Source: JACNIZ01 sp964344765 (GTDB taxonomy: Bacteria > Planctomycetota > UBA1135). From it: DNA of 43,812 bases. The notes under the pieces are model-generated. The model was given only the letters and a program-made list of their open reading frames with translations, was not told where the DNA came from and did no database searches. Below are positions 18,601-25,617 of this stretch, piece after piece. The position numbers and the translations under genes were made by a program. The stretch spans positions 1 to 43,812 of the forward strand of contig CAYFOM010000039.1 of NCBI GenBank assembly GCA_964344765.1. Reading direction: 5' to 3'. The first letter of the stretch is position 1. Each line of letters begins with the position of its first letter.

Positions 18601-19714
18601 ACGAAATCTTCCGCTCGCTTGGATTCCACGAGGCGGTGGTTGCCTCGGTCGGTTTGTTGTCAATCACCAAGCCATAGTGAAGCTCCATGAAACGTCGCGT
18701 AGCGTTGGCCATGCTTTGCGCAAACCGCTGGCGCTGCTCGCGTGTGTTTCGTGCGGACGGCAAAGTTTCGATCTGGATCGCGTCGACAGTGATTCCGTTT
18801 TGGAATGAGCTGTGCGCTTGAATGTCGTACGCACCATTGAAATACACCCAATCCTTATCCGGAGTATCGACGGCTTTGGGATCGGGGAAATGTTCACTGG
18901 GAGTCGCCCGCCGCATCAAGGTTGGCTTTCGACCACCTTTGTCACCTTGCGCCAAACTGACGTATTCCTGATTCACCATGCTCGCCAAACTGTGCGGCCC
19001 GCGAATCAGATTGACTATCTGTTCGTCGCTCTGCTTGCGTGACGCTGCGTGGCGGATGGAACTTCGCGTGCGGACGGCATCGGCAAGCGCGTCGACTGCA
19101 AGCGGTTCGCCACTCTCACTCTTCATGCGCAAGTCGCTAGCGCGGATCAAATATCCATACATGTCCAACTTGCGCCGGGCACTCAGGCCGTGAATATCGA
19201 GCAGCAAACCCGTCCCAAATTCACCTTGCACCGAAGACACCGCATGTTTGGCGCTGGAATGAAAGGCCCGATGAATCCTCTTTGCCCTAGACGGCGGTTT
19301 GGCTTTTTCACCATTCGGATGGAACCAGCCTGCGTCCACATTCTGTTTCCACGAACGATTCGGATCGACCACTGCACGGTTGGCCAAACTCATCACCAAG
19401 TACGGCTTGCGCTCGACCCCATCGGCGTCGACGTAACTCAGCTCGGCCAAAATCTGCCGCGCCAGTTTCGACGAATTCACATCGCGAATTCCGTTCTTGC
19501 GCAACGGCACGCCGTCGGGCTTGACCACTCCGTCGTGCGGGGCGAGCAAAATCACCGGCATGTTGCCGGGTTCGTAGAGAACCAAGTCGTCTTGGAAGAC
19601 TTGGACTCGCTCACTTCCGACTTCCTGCGCGGCGGCCGGCGGCGCTGCCGTCAGCTGGAGGGCAAACAGCACAAGCAGGAAGCAGAGCAACTTGATTCGT
19701 GGGAGCAGGCTCAT
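15629..19714 (-). CDS. Fusion of N-formylglutamate-amidohydrolase-like, planctomycete cytochrome-C-like, DUF1549 and DUF1553 domains
   Basis: This 1361-residue exported protein has a clear signal peptide (IKLLCFLLVLFALQLTAAPPAAAQ). Residues about 45-350 look like an N-formylglutamate amidohydrolase: LLAPHDG at the entry and LLDIHG further in, as metal-binding motifs of that fold. A CxxCH haem-type motif follows (C384-x-x-C387-H388, NCFHCHGPD) in a planctomycete cytochrome C domain, then DUF1549 (about 490-720, with SPVDHFVLQRL and LTGLPPT), a beta-rich insert (about 790-940), and DUF1553 (about 1040-1330, with RLDLAHWIVDSRNPLTARVFVNR and NTPQQALTLLNDP). The last three are the standard PSCyt1-PSCyt2-PSD1 set. 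The added amidohydrolase-like domain is unusual. It is coupled to the DUF1501 gene downstream. Confidence 0.88.
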   Translation of the reverse strand: MSLLPRIKLLCFLLVLFALQLTAAPPAAAQEVGSERVQVFQDDLVLYEPGNMPVILLAPHDGVVKPDGVPLRKNGIRDVNSSKLARQILAELSYVDADGVERKPYLVMSLANRAVVDPNRSWKQNVDAGWFHPNGEKAKPPSRAKRIHRAFHSSAKHAVSSVQGEFGTGLLLDIHGLSARRKLDMYGYLIRASDLRMKSESGEPLAVDALADAVRTRSSIRHAASRKQSDEQIVNLIRGPHSLASMVNQEYVSLAQGDKGGRKPTLMRRATPSEHFPDPKAVDTPDKDWVYFNGAYDIQAHSSFQNGITVDAIQIETLPSARNTREQRQRFAQSMANATRRFMELHYGLVIDNKPTEATTASWNPSERKISFNRDVRPILSDNCFHCHGPDIGTREAGLRLDTAEGLAADLDGLPLIAPGDPDDSELYLRLKAFDPRDRMPHPDSGKTLTAAQIKTIRLWIEQGAGWEGHWAYQAPQPNKPPEPTNENWPRSPVDHFVLQRLDQLDWQPALDADARTLVRRLYQDLTGLPPTDREVRHFVRQVDIDGRLEPAIHRVVEQLMQSPHFAERMAVHWLDLVRYADTVGYHGDQDRSMSPYRDYVLQAFQSNMPMDQFFIEQLAGDLLPDATLQQKIASGYNRLNQITAEGGAQEKEYRAIYAADRVRTTGTVFLGSTMGCAQCHDHKFDPITAKDFYSMAAFFSDLEERGVFLNANRDGNWGPKVAVPTAEQSQAIAEAEATIQQLEVELATTIPEIAAQQKEWQQSLKAKLPIQAEDFDWIDDAQNNGGSTEGGWEFVGAEVIAPLGGDKVRRQQGSGIVQHFFRDATRTVRIGPGDKFYAHVWIDPDNPPQTLMLQFYENGSWNHRAFWGADKINFGGIGAKNGGHWPMGELPSPGKWVRLEVDPATVGLKEGTVVRGLAFTQFDGLAYWDRAGLHAKNPLHSLHGIDLAIQYLVSKPDEQRSAEERQTLAAHYRGNSPLLSSTRAELDQTQAQLSAARASVATTLISKSTQPREMRIKPRGNWMDDSGEIVQPAVPAFLPQPDNADGRRLTRLDLAHWIVDSRNPLTARVFVNRIWAIFYGRGLVKTLGDFGSQGEWPEHVELLDWLAMDFIEHDWDLRHLIRQIVTSRSYRQSSTADAALRLRDPENVYIGRQASFRLDAEFVRDHALAASGLLNTTVGGKSVKPYQPAGFWRELNFPVRKWEHDPSANGLRRGLYTYWCRTYLHPSLAAFDAVTREECSTERTRSNTPQQALTLLNDPTYTEAARGLALRILREAPNDDSARIRFAFQTTLQREPRSDELDVMRKYLLQFQVPTDANEVNAFLGVGDHAAIGDADPNEVMRWTAVARVLLNLHEFITRY

Positions 19715-19813
19715 GTTGGGGCGGAAGGGACAGGATCCATCATAAGCACATTTCTTTGCACCGGCCGACCGACACGGCCCGTCCGCATCTGCCGACTGCT
19801 AAGCTCGATCGCC

Positions 19814-20890
19814 GTGAATCGATTGCACTCCTCCCTCCGGTTTTTCCGTGACGTGCTTGCGCTTACTTTGTTGAGCTCCTGCACAGCGACTATCGAGGAA
19901 TCTAAGCTCAAGCCCTGCAGCGGGATTCGCGGAATCATGGAGGACAGTCGCGGAAATCTGTGGATTACCTCGACGGACTGGTCTTGCTTGTACGAACCGG
20001 CCAAGCGGAATTCGGAAAATGGCGGCTTTACTTATTTCGAGAATGAAAGCGGCGGTGTGTTGATCGGCGGTTTCCAAGAAGGCGCTGACGGTCAAATTTG
20101 GATGCAAAATGCCGAAGGAATTCATCGCTATAACAATGGTGAATTCGTCGCCGTGGAAGATCGTGATTACAACCACCGAAATCAATGGACCAAAGCCGAC
20201 GGCGACCTTTGGTTCGGCGTAGACAACGGCGTCGAGCTGAGCGTTGGGGAAAAGAAGTGGGGCGTTTATCGACTGCACGAAGACAAGTTCACCTTTCTGG
20301 AGTTCCCCGATGTACCGGCGAGTGAAACCAATCGCTTTTACGCGCTGACCTCGAAAGCCATGCAAACCCAAGACGGCAAAATTTGGTTCGGCACCTTCGA
20401 GGCGGCGTTTGGTTTCGATGGCGAAGATTTCGAATTTCTAGGGCGCGAACGCATGGGGCGCACCGACGATCCGCGACATATTGGATACCGCGGTTATCAC
20501 CTAGATCGTCGCGATAATCTTTGGTTTGCAGACAACGGCGCCGGGGTGTTTGTATTCGATGGCAAAGAAGTGCTGCACTTCACCGCTCATCACAAATTGC
20601 GCGACGAGGACACCGACGGCAAACCGCTAGATCGATCCTTCTCGATTCACGAAGACGCCGACGGAAATATATGGATCGGAACCGCGTATTCCGGAATCTG
20701 GCGCTATCAACCTTCAACCGATGATCCTTTGCGCAAAGGCAGCTTCACCAACTTTGGTCCGGAGCAAGGATTTCCGTGCACCAATGTCTGGACCATTTAT
20801 CAAAAGCGCGACGGCGAGTTGTTGTTCGCCGGGGAGAAGCCAGGTGGCATCTATCGCTTCAACGGCGAGTCGTTTGAACTCGCGCTGTAG
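19814..20890 (+). CDS. Two-component-regulator-type beta-propeller lipoprotein
   Basis: From the GTG at 19814 the protein has 358 residues and starts with a lipoprotein signal ending in LLSSC (Cys23). The mature part is built of repeats of the reg_prop type, each with a D-x-x-G-x-[IL]-W core: EDSRGNLWITS, GADGQIWMQN, TQDGKIWFGT, RRDNLWFADN and DADGNIWIGTA. These are blades of a seven- or eight-bladed propeller, as in the sensor part of Bacteroidetes hybrid two-component systems, but no kinase or membrane helix follows. It is therefore a free surface-anchored propeller, probably a binding protein. The frame is open much further upstream but only in antisense of the DUF1549 gene; the signal peptide fixes the start. 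The gap to the divergent gene is about 100 bases. Confidence 0.78.
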   Translation: MNRLHSSLRFFRDVLALTLLSSCTATIEESKLKPCSGIRGIMEDSRGNLWITSTDWSCLYEPAKRNSENGGFTYFENESGGVLIGGFQEGADGQIWMQNAEGIHRYNNGEFVAVEDRDYNHRNQWTKADGDLWFGVDNGVELSVGEKKWGVYRLHEDKFTFLEFPDVPASETNRFYALTSKAMQTQDGKIWFGTFEAAFGFDGEDFEFLGRERMGRTDDPRHIGYRGYHLDRRDNLWFADNGAGVFVFDGKEVLHFTAHHKLRDEDTDGKPLDRSFSIHEDADGNIWIGTAYSGIWRYQPSTDDPLRKGSFTNFGPEQGFPCTNVWTIYQKRDGELLFAGEKPGGIYRFNGESFELAL

Positions 20891-20894
20891 CCGC

Positions 20895-22244
20895 TCACTG
20901 CTCCGCGGGAAGTTCTAATTCCACCCACACTGGGTAGTGATCGGATAGCGTCCCGAGGTGTTCGGTGAATGAAACGGATGCCTGCTTGGAGCGTGCTGCG
21001 AGTACTGGGTCGGTGAAAATGAAGTCGATGCGATACTGTTTTTTCCGCAACTCATCCAAGTCGGCCGACCACCTGGGTATGGTCAATGGCGACGGGCAAG
21101 TAATGAGCGCGTCGGCGTCATGTTGATGCACAACGTCTACAAAACCCTTGGCTTCGACCATGTCCACAAATGTGAAGTCGCGCTCCCTCAAAGTTGCGTT
21201 TGCGATAAGAAACTCCTCATCCCTGCGCGAACATCCGTTGAAATCGCCAAGAATGACGACGCGTTCGCCTTGCTCGAGTAGAGGCGTTGCACGCTTGAGG
21301 ATTTGTTCGACGTCGAAGGGCTTTCCCGGCCAGAAGTGGACGACGAAAAAATGAATGCCGTAGGTTTTGGCGTGAAGGAAGCCGTGATGGAAGCCTTCGT
21401 GCTGGCGCTCGATGACTTCGATGGGCTGCTTGGAAGACAGGCCGACCGGGAATCCAGACTCTTTATGCGTAGCAGCAAAACCATGCCCCCACGCCGCTGC
21501 GATTTCGGTTAGGCGATCTTGGTTAATTCCATTGAGCTCTTGAAAGGCGATGACCTCAGGTGCTTGTTCGGCCAACCATCGCTGCGTCGATTCAACGGAC
21601 TTGTGATGATTGAATCCATAAAGCACATTCCAGCAGATCACCTTGAGTGACTTCGGCTTCGGAAGTTGATCGAAGCTTCCGCGCAACAGGAACGGTTTTG
21701 GCGGCCACCCCAATGGCTTGCCGGTCCCCGCGTCCTCGCAATGAGTTAATTCGACTTCAAAATGACCGCTTAGAGCGCCGGCGCCTGCCAGTTGAATCTC
21801 ACTGAATTCGCCGACGACCGGATCGGCCGGCTTACAACGCACCTTGCGCAAACTCTCTTCGAACATCAGTTCGAAGCTGACGCTGGTCTGCGGCGAAACC
21901 CGGCCCTGTGAATCGAGCACAAGATTGAGTTCCCAGTCGTCGGCGGAGAAAACGATGGTGTCGCCTTCGCGCCTCATCGTGGCACCGGAGTTTGTGGAAT
22001 CAAAACCTATGTGTGATTCAAGTCCGAAAATCTTCGGCGGCAGAATTCCTCCAAGCGGCAAGCCCATCCGCGGGCGAATGATCTGCACCGCAAATTCCGG
22101 CGCCGCGGAAGACCCAGGCTTGATGTGCGCAATCGGCCGGTCCGGCGTGTAGGTGAATAGCCACAAAGCCAGCGCAAAAATCAGCGCCATCGCCAAGTTG
22201 AAAAGTGGGCGGGATGGTTTGCGTGCCGGCGAGTCTGCGGTCAT
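20895..22244 (-). CDS. Membrane-anchored endonuclease/exonuclease/phosphatase-family protein
   Basis: The 449-residue protein has one N-terminal membrane anchor (about 14-31), a beta-rich region of unknown role (about 45-190), and then a complete endonuclease/exonuclease/phosphatase domain: CWNVLYG (N206), AFQELNG (E236), VVHFWPG (H303), GDFNG (D334, N336) and LSDHYPV (D435, H436). These are the metal-binding and catalytic residues of the fold that includes DNase I, sphingomyelinase and inositol phosphatases. Because the domain faces outward, a nucleic acid or phospholipid substrate is likely. The ATG overlaps the TGA of the GNAT gene (ATGA), so the two are co-translated. It is the last gene of the 22-28 kb minus-strand run. 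Confidence 0.88.
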   Translation of the reverse strand: MTADSPARKPSRPLFNLAMALIFALALWLFTYTPDRPIAHIKPGSSAAPEFAVQIIRPRMGLPLGGILPPKIFGLESHIGFDSTNSGATMRREGDTIVFSADDWELNLVLDSQGRVSPQTSVSFELMFEESLRKVRCKPADPVVGEFSEIQLAGAGALSGHFEVELTHCEDAGTGKPLGWPPKPFLLRGSFDQLPKPKSLKVICWNVLYGFNHHKSVESTQRWLAEQAPEVIAFQELNGINQDRLTEIAAAWGHGFAATHKESGFPVGLSSKQPIEVIERQHEGFHHGFLHAKTYGIHFFVVHFWPGKPFDVEQILKRATPLLEQGERVVILGDFNGCSRRDEEFLIANATLRERDFTFVDMVEAKGFVDVVHQHDADALITCPSPLTIPRWSADLDELRKKQYRIDFIFTDPVLAARSKQASVSFTEHLGTLSDHYPVWVELELPAEQ

Positions 22245-22723
22245 GGGGACAACACCAGAATAAATTCTTCAACCTCGGCGTTGCGAGCATTTGCGAAGCC
22301 TTGATCCGTGCCGCAAATTTCAAAGCCGTTCTTCTGCAACACGCGAATCGATCCAACATTGTCGTGAGCAACGCGCGCATAGAGCGGCCGCGTAGCCTCT
22401 AATTGGAGGAATTCCGCCAAAGCCCGCCCTGCAATTCCCCTTCCCCAATACTCCTGCCCAATCCAATAAGTCACTTCTCGCTGCTCGCCGCGATCAAAAC
22501 TAGCGACGTGACCGACGACGCGATCTTGCCAATGAATGGTGCGCGCAAGGATCGCCGGATTGCCCAAAACTCGATCCCAATGCTGATCATGTGCGTTGCG
22601 ATCGCTTGGATCCTCGGAGGTGAATGCCGCCATAAAAATGGCGTCTGGCTCTTGCATGTGTTGAAAGAAAACGTCGACGTCAGACTGCTCGACTTTGCTC
22701 AGGACGATCTCGCTATTCCCCAT
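22241..22723 (-). CDS. GNAT-family N-acetyltransferase (RimJ/RimL-like)
   Basis: This 160-residue protein follows the single-domain GNAT layout: strand beta4 with VTYWIGQ, the acetyl-CoA loop QEYWGRGIAGRAL at about 90-102 (the Q/R-x-x-G-x-G/A motif), and the C-terminal VAHDNVGSIRVLQKNGFEICG, the usual motif B of the RimJ/RimL subgroup. It should transfer an acetyl group from acetyl-CoA to an amine, on a small molecule or a protein N-terminus. It is overlapped at both ends by neighbours, by 4 bases with the endonuclease-fold gene and 11 bases with the lipoprotein gene, indicating one operon. Confidence 0.9.
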   Translation of the reverse strand: MGNSEIVLSKVEQSDVDVFFQHMQEPDAIFMAAFTSEDPSDRNAHDQHWDRVLGNPAILARTIHWQDRVVGHVASFDRGEQREVTYWIGQEYWGRGIAGRALAEFLQLEATRPLYARVAHDNVGSIRVLQKNGFEICGTDQGFANARNAEVEEFILVLSP

Positions 22724-23849
22724 TCTCTTCCACCAATCGAATCAACGACCTCGCCAAGGCCAAGGTTTTCAAATCCACTTTCGGATCGAGGAAAAAGTGA
22801 TCCAAACCAAGTTCGGTAATGGAATGACTGCCCGGCAAAATTTCATCCAGGATTAAAGTGGCTCCATCATTCGGTCCAACCTGGCGCAAGCGGGAAAACC
22901 CCGGCCTAGCCAATCGTGTGACCTGGCCGGACATCGGAATGCCGATGAAATTCAACACAACCAAGTCGGATGGAATGGAGTAGCGATCGGCGCGCGCACC
23001 GGCAATCGCCGGCGTCATGCTGCGCAGACCGTCGAGTGAACCTCCGGTCAGCACAAACATTTTGATGGCCCAACTCATCGGCCATTCCAATGCCAAGTCT
23101 GCCAACGGAGTTCCGCGCAAGACTCCACCGATGTTCAACCATGCTTTAATGTTTGCCGCATTCCCTTCCTCATTCAGCATGGTCAACGCCAGCGCCGCTT
23201 CAGCGCCCGCCTTACTCACGCTAACCAAAATGACGTTTTCCTCGTGCGGAAGAATTTGCTTGAGCTCGTTGCAGATGAATTCGGCATTATTCTCAATGGT
23301 GCCGTTTTCATCGGTCTCCAACAACAAGGTGCGCATTCCGGCTTCGCGAATCACCCGCCGCGGCTCGGCGAAGTCACCGCCGCTTTCCGGCCGCCATTCG
23401 TACATCCAACCCGGCAAGAAAACGAACAGATAATCCTGTTGATGAGCAAGCTCGCCCACCTCCCCGCCGAAGGATGCGGCAAGCAATTTGCGAACCTCGG
23501 ATCGGTAAACGCGCTGCGCTCGCAGGTTGTCGGGCTGGCGCTGAATGTGCTGCCATAAAACCAGCGCGACAAAGTCGGCCGAATAAAGCTCGGTCACTTC
23601 CGCCAAATAAGCCGAGGTCCCACCACCGGAAAAAATCCGATTCTCCACCGCAGCAATCTCGGCATCGGCAATCGGATCCGTGTGCTTCCCAGCCAAATAC
23701 TGCTCGAGATAGTACTTCGCCAAATCGGAATCCACCGTCGTGCAAACAGTGTGCTCGGCCAAATCGGCATGCACCGGAATCCGCGGGATGCTACTGGAGC
23801 ATCCAACCAACGCGGCGCACAGGCCAAGGGCGAGGAAGAGTTTGTGCAC
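22713..23849 (-). CDS. Alpha/beta-hydrolase-like lipoprotein
   Basis: A 378-residue lipoprotein starting with GTG at 23849; the signal ends in ALVGC (Cys17). The second half has the sequence rhythm of an alpha/beta hydrolase: DYLFVFLPGWMYE (oxyanion strand), then ENVILVSVSKAGAEAALAL, where the nucleophile elbow reads S210-V-S212-K-A214-G215 in place of the canonical G-x-S-x-G. A late acidic/His stretch (PGSHSITELGLDHFFLDP) may provide the triad histidine. The shape suggests an esterase- or lipase-like surface protein, but the altered elbow makes catalysis uncertain. It is transcribed with the GNAT gene downstream (11-base overlap). Confidence 0.65.
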   Translation of the reverse strand: MHKLFLALGLCAALVGCSSSIPRIPVHADLAEHTVCTTVDSDLAKYYLEQYLAGKHTDPIADAEIAAVENRIFSGGGTSAYLAEVTELYSADFVALVLWQHIQRQPDNLRAQRVYRSEVRKLLAASFGGEVGELAHQQDYLFVFLPGWMYEWRPESGGDFAEPRRVIREAGMRTLLLETDENGTIENNAEFICNELKQILPHEENVILVSVSKAGAEAALALTMLNEEGNAANIKAWLNIGGVLRGTPLADLALEWPMSWAIKMFVLTGGSLDGLRSMTPAIAGARADRYSIPSDLVVLNFIGIPMSGQVTRLARPGFSRLRQVGPNDGATLILDEILPGSHSITELGLDHFFLDPKVDLKTLALARSLIRLVEENGE

Positions 23850-23869
23850 GGGCCGCTCAGTATTCCGCT

Positions 23870-24333
23870 CTAGCGGCCGTCGGTCAACGGCAGCGCGTCT
23901 AAATCTAGGATCAGATAGCGCGCCGGGCCGATTTCAGAGTCGTCGAAATCGCGGAACGGGCAGAGACCGGCTTTCTCGAAGGCGCGGATGGCGGGTCGGT
24001 TTTCGACGGATGTAGCCATGCCGAGGAAGTGAGCTTGTTGCTCTCGCCTATGAAAATATCGACGTCAATCAGCCGCTCCGGCAGTCCAATCAAACCGGCT
24101 TCGTCGATTTCATTTTGTGGCAGAGTCTGCCAGCAGAGAAACCCAACTGGATGATCTCCGGTCTGAATGATCGCGCAACGATCGCGTGCATGATCGAGCA
24201 ATTGGGTAAGGGTGGTCACGGGGTCCCCCCACCACTTGCAAACATGAGGCATGTGCAACCAATTGCTGAGCAAATCGGAGTGACGCTCCAAGTCAAATGG
24301 GATCAGCCCTACTTGCGCAGTTGAAGAATCCAT
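23870..24333 (-). pseudogene. Degraded AAC(6')-like GNAT acetyltransferase (deletion plus frameshift)
   Basis: From the ATG at 24333 the frame gives the N-terminal half of an aminoglycoside 6'-acetyltransferase-like GNAT: VGLIPFDLERHSDLLSNWL, HVCKWWGD, VGFLCWQ, then LIDVDIFIGESNK. At about 24025-24036 the sequence changes frame. Another minus frame then continues the same family as FLGMATSVENRPAIRAFEKAG, CPFRDFDDSEIG and ARYLILDLD, ending in TAG at 23872-23870. The 30-40 residues that should lie between ESN and FLGMATSVEN, including the acetyl-CoA loop (G-x-G-x-G/A), are missing. The unbroken N-terminal frame would instead end at 23911 with an unrelated tail. The gene cannot make a working enzyme. 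Its start overlaps the small membrane protein gene by 25 bases. Confidence 0.75.
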
Positions 24334-24578
24334 TTTTTCAAACAGAGCGATCCAACATAGACAAAGAGGGTACCGGTCCATGGATTGTCGACCAACCAAC
24401 TTCGCTCGATGCAGACGATCCCATCTGTATCCAAATCAGATACTGGTGGGAATAAATGGGAATACAAACACATCCCCCCAAAACTGGTCAGCAGGACGCC
24501 ACCCAGAAACAGCAAGCTCAGCTTGGTGCCTCGATCCGCGGGTACGCCGGCGTAAGTGTCCATGTTCGTCGTGTTCAT
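24309..24578 (-). CDS. Small two-span membrane protein
   Basis: The start is the ATG at 24578 (MNTTNMDTYAGV); another ATG lies at 24563. The 89-residue product has a hydrophobic segment around residues 25-42 (LSLLFLGGVLLTSFGGMCLY) and a second near the C-terminus (TGTLFVYVGSLCL), with an acidic loop between (FPPVSDLDTDGIVCIERS). I do not recognise the family. The frame is open for 63 codons upstream but that part has non-protein-like composition. About 88 bases separate it from the next upstream gene, with no clear signal in them. Confidence 0.5.
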   Translation of the reverse strand: MNTTNMDTYAGVPADRGTKLSLLFLGGVLLTSFGGMCLYSHLFPPVSDLDTDGIVCIERSWLVDNPWTGTLFVYVGSLCLKKWILQLRK

Positions 24579-24666
24579 TGTATGCGCGGAGTCAACCCGG
24601 GACCTTTTCCAATCATCAATCCCCCGCAACACCGCCTGAGCAAACGGCGCATGAGGTCTACTCTTT

Positions 24667-25188
24667 TTATCCCTGTTCGGCTTCGGCGAAAACCAGCACG
24701 TCTTTGGCAGACCACCGGTGCTCGAAATCCGACCAGTACCCGCGTAGCCAAAGCGTTTGTTCCGCATGCTTCAGGTAAAACCCTTTCGGCACCTCCACAT
24801 CTTCGCACAACGGCGGCGACGCGATGGCGATGGAACCGGTCGGTGCGCGGCCTTCACCAGATCGGATGGGACCTTCGGCTTCAGGTTGATCGAGGAACTG
24901 CATTCGCAAATATGGCGCCAATTCCAACGGACATTCCACCAAACCCCATCCATGTGCTGTCTGGACGAATTCAGGATAGGTCGCGCCGTCGGGAAATCCC
25001 AACTCCGCAACTGTCACCGCCCGAATTTTCACAAGGCCGACGGAATCACTCGGCACGAAACGCGGATCGTGCAAAAGGTCCCGCGCCGCCTGGTTGAGCT
25101 GGACTCGGTAATTGTGAAGCTCATCAACAATTCGACCCTTGCTCCAGCCGTGAATCCTAACCGTAGTAGGGAACGTCGAATCGCTCAT
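24667..25188 (-). CDS. Conserved-looking hypothetical protein
   Basis: The 173-residue protein appears soluble, with no signal peptide or membrane span. The composition is balanced and rich in Trp, Pro and Gly, with segments such as TTVRIHGWSKGRIVDELHNYR, LGFPDGATYPEFVQTAHGWGLVECP and KGFYLKHAEQTLWLRGYWSDFEH. I do not recognise the family or any catalytic motif. The ATG overlaps the TGA of the AIG2-like gene (ATGA at 25185-25188), so it is translated right after that enzyme, and the two may act on related substrates. Its TAG/TGA end is 88 bases before the small membrane protein gene. Confidence 0.65.
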   Translation of the reverse strand: MSDSTFPTTVRIHGWSKGRIVDELHNYRVQLNQAARDLLHDPRFVPSDSVGLVKIRAVTVAELGFPDGATYPEFVQTAHGWGLVECPLELAPYLRMQFLDQPEAEGPIRSGEGRAPTGSIAIASPPLCEDVEVPKGFYLKHAEQTLWLRGYWSDFEHRWSAKDVLVFAEAEQG

Positions 25189-25607
25189 GACTCCAATGCA
25201 CCGAATGCGTCGATTTCTTCGCAGTAGCTTTGCTCGAAGCCAAGACTTTTGCTCAGCTCAGCCAGCTTCTTTGCATAGGCAGGATTGGTGCCCGTCACGA
25301 AATTCTCATCAAGGATGTAGCAGTCGGCATCAACCCATTGCCCACTACTTTGCAACTTAGCGCGCACCCGTTGCGGGAGGTAATCGCGAACACTGGGCTC
25401 CGCATACAAGCGGCGCGCTTCTTCTTCCGCCAACTCCATGACCACACCAAGCACACGGCCCGACGGATCCGCCAACATCGTCGCACGCTCGCCAATGTGA
25501 ATGCGGTAGCCCTGAACTTCAGCCCCGCCGATTACCACAGGCCGGCAGCCCTGCGCAACCAGCAAAGACTGGTCCATGAACAAGCCGTAAAAGAAAATTC
25601 GCTGCAC
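25185..25607 (-). CDS. Gamma-glutamylcyclotransferase-like (AIG2/GGCT fold) protein
   Basis: The protein has 140 residues from a GTG at 25607. The N-terminus FFYGLFMDQSLL is the YGxL/M motif that forms the substrate pocket in the GGCT fold. Further in come VQGYRIHIGERATMLADPSGRVLGVVMEL, typical of the fold's central strands, and YLPQRVRAKL. Family members release 5-oxoproline from gamma-glutamyl peptides or modified lysine, using a conserved Glu; a candidate is in the EEEARRLYAEP helix. The physiological substrate is unknown. It is 10 bases downstream of the thioredoxin/DsbD-like gene and overlaps the next gene by 4 bases. Confidence 0.8.
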   Translation of the reverse strand: MQRIFFYGLFMDQSLLVAQGCRPVVIGGAEVQGYRIHIGERATMLADPSGRVLGVVMELAEEEARRLYAEPSVRDYLPQRVRAKLQSSGQWVDADCYILDENFVTGTNPAYAKKLAELSKSLGFEQSYCEEIDAFGALES

Positions 25608-25617
25608 CGCGTCAACC

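Noticed and set aside
19049..19813. Extension of the propeller protein by about 255 codons upstream
   Set aside because: This lies antisense to the DUF1549/DUF1553 gene with no domain signal; the lipobox after the GTG at 19814 fixes the start.
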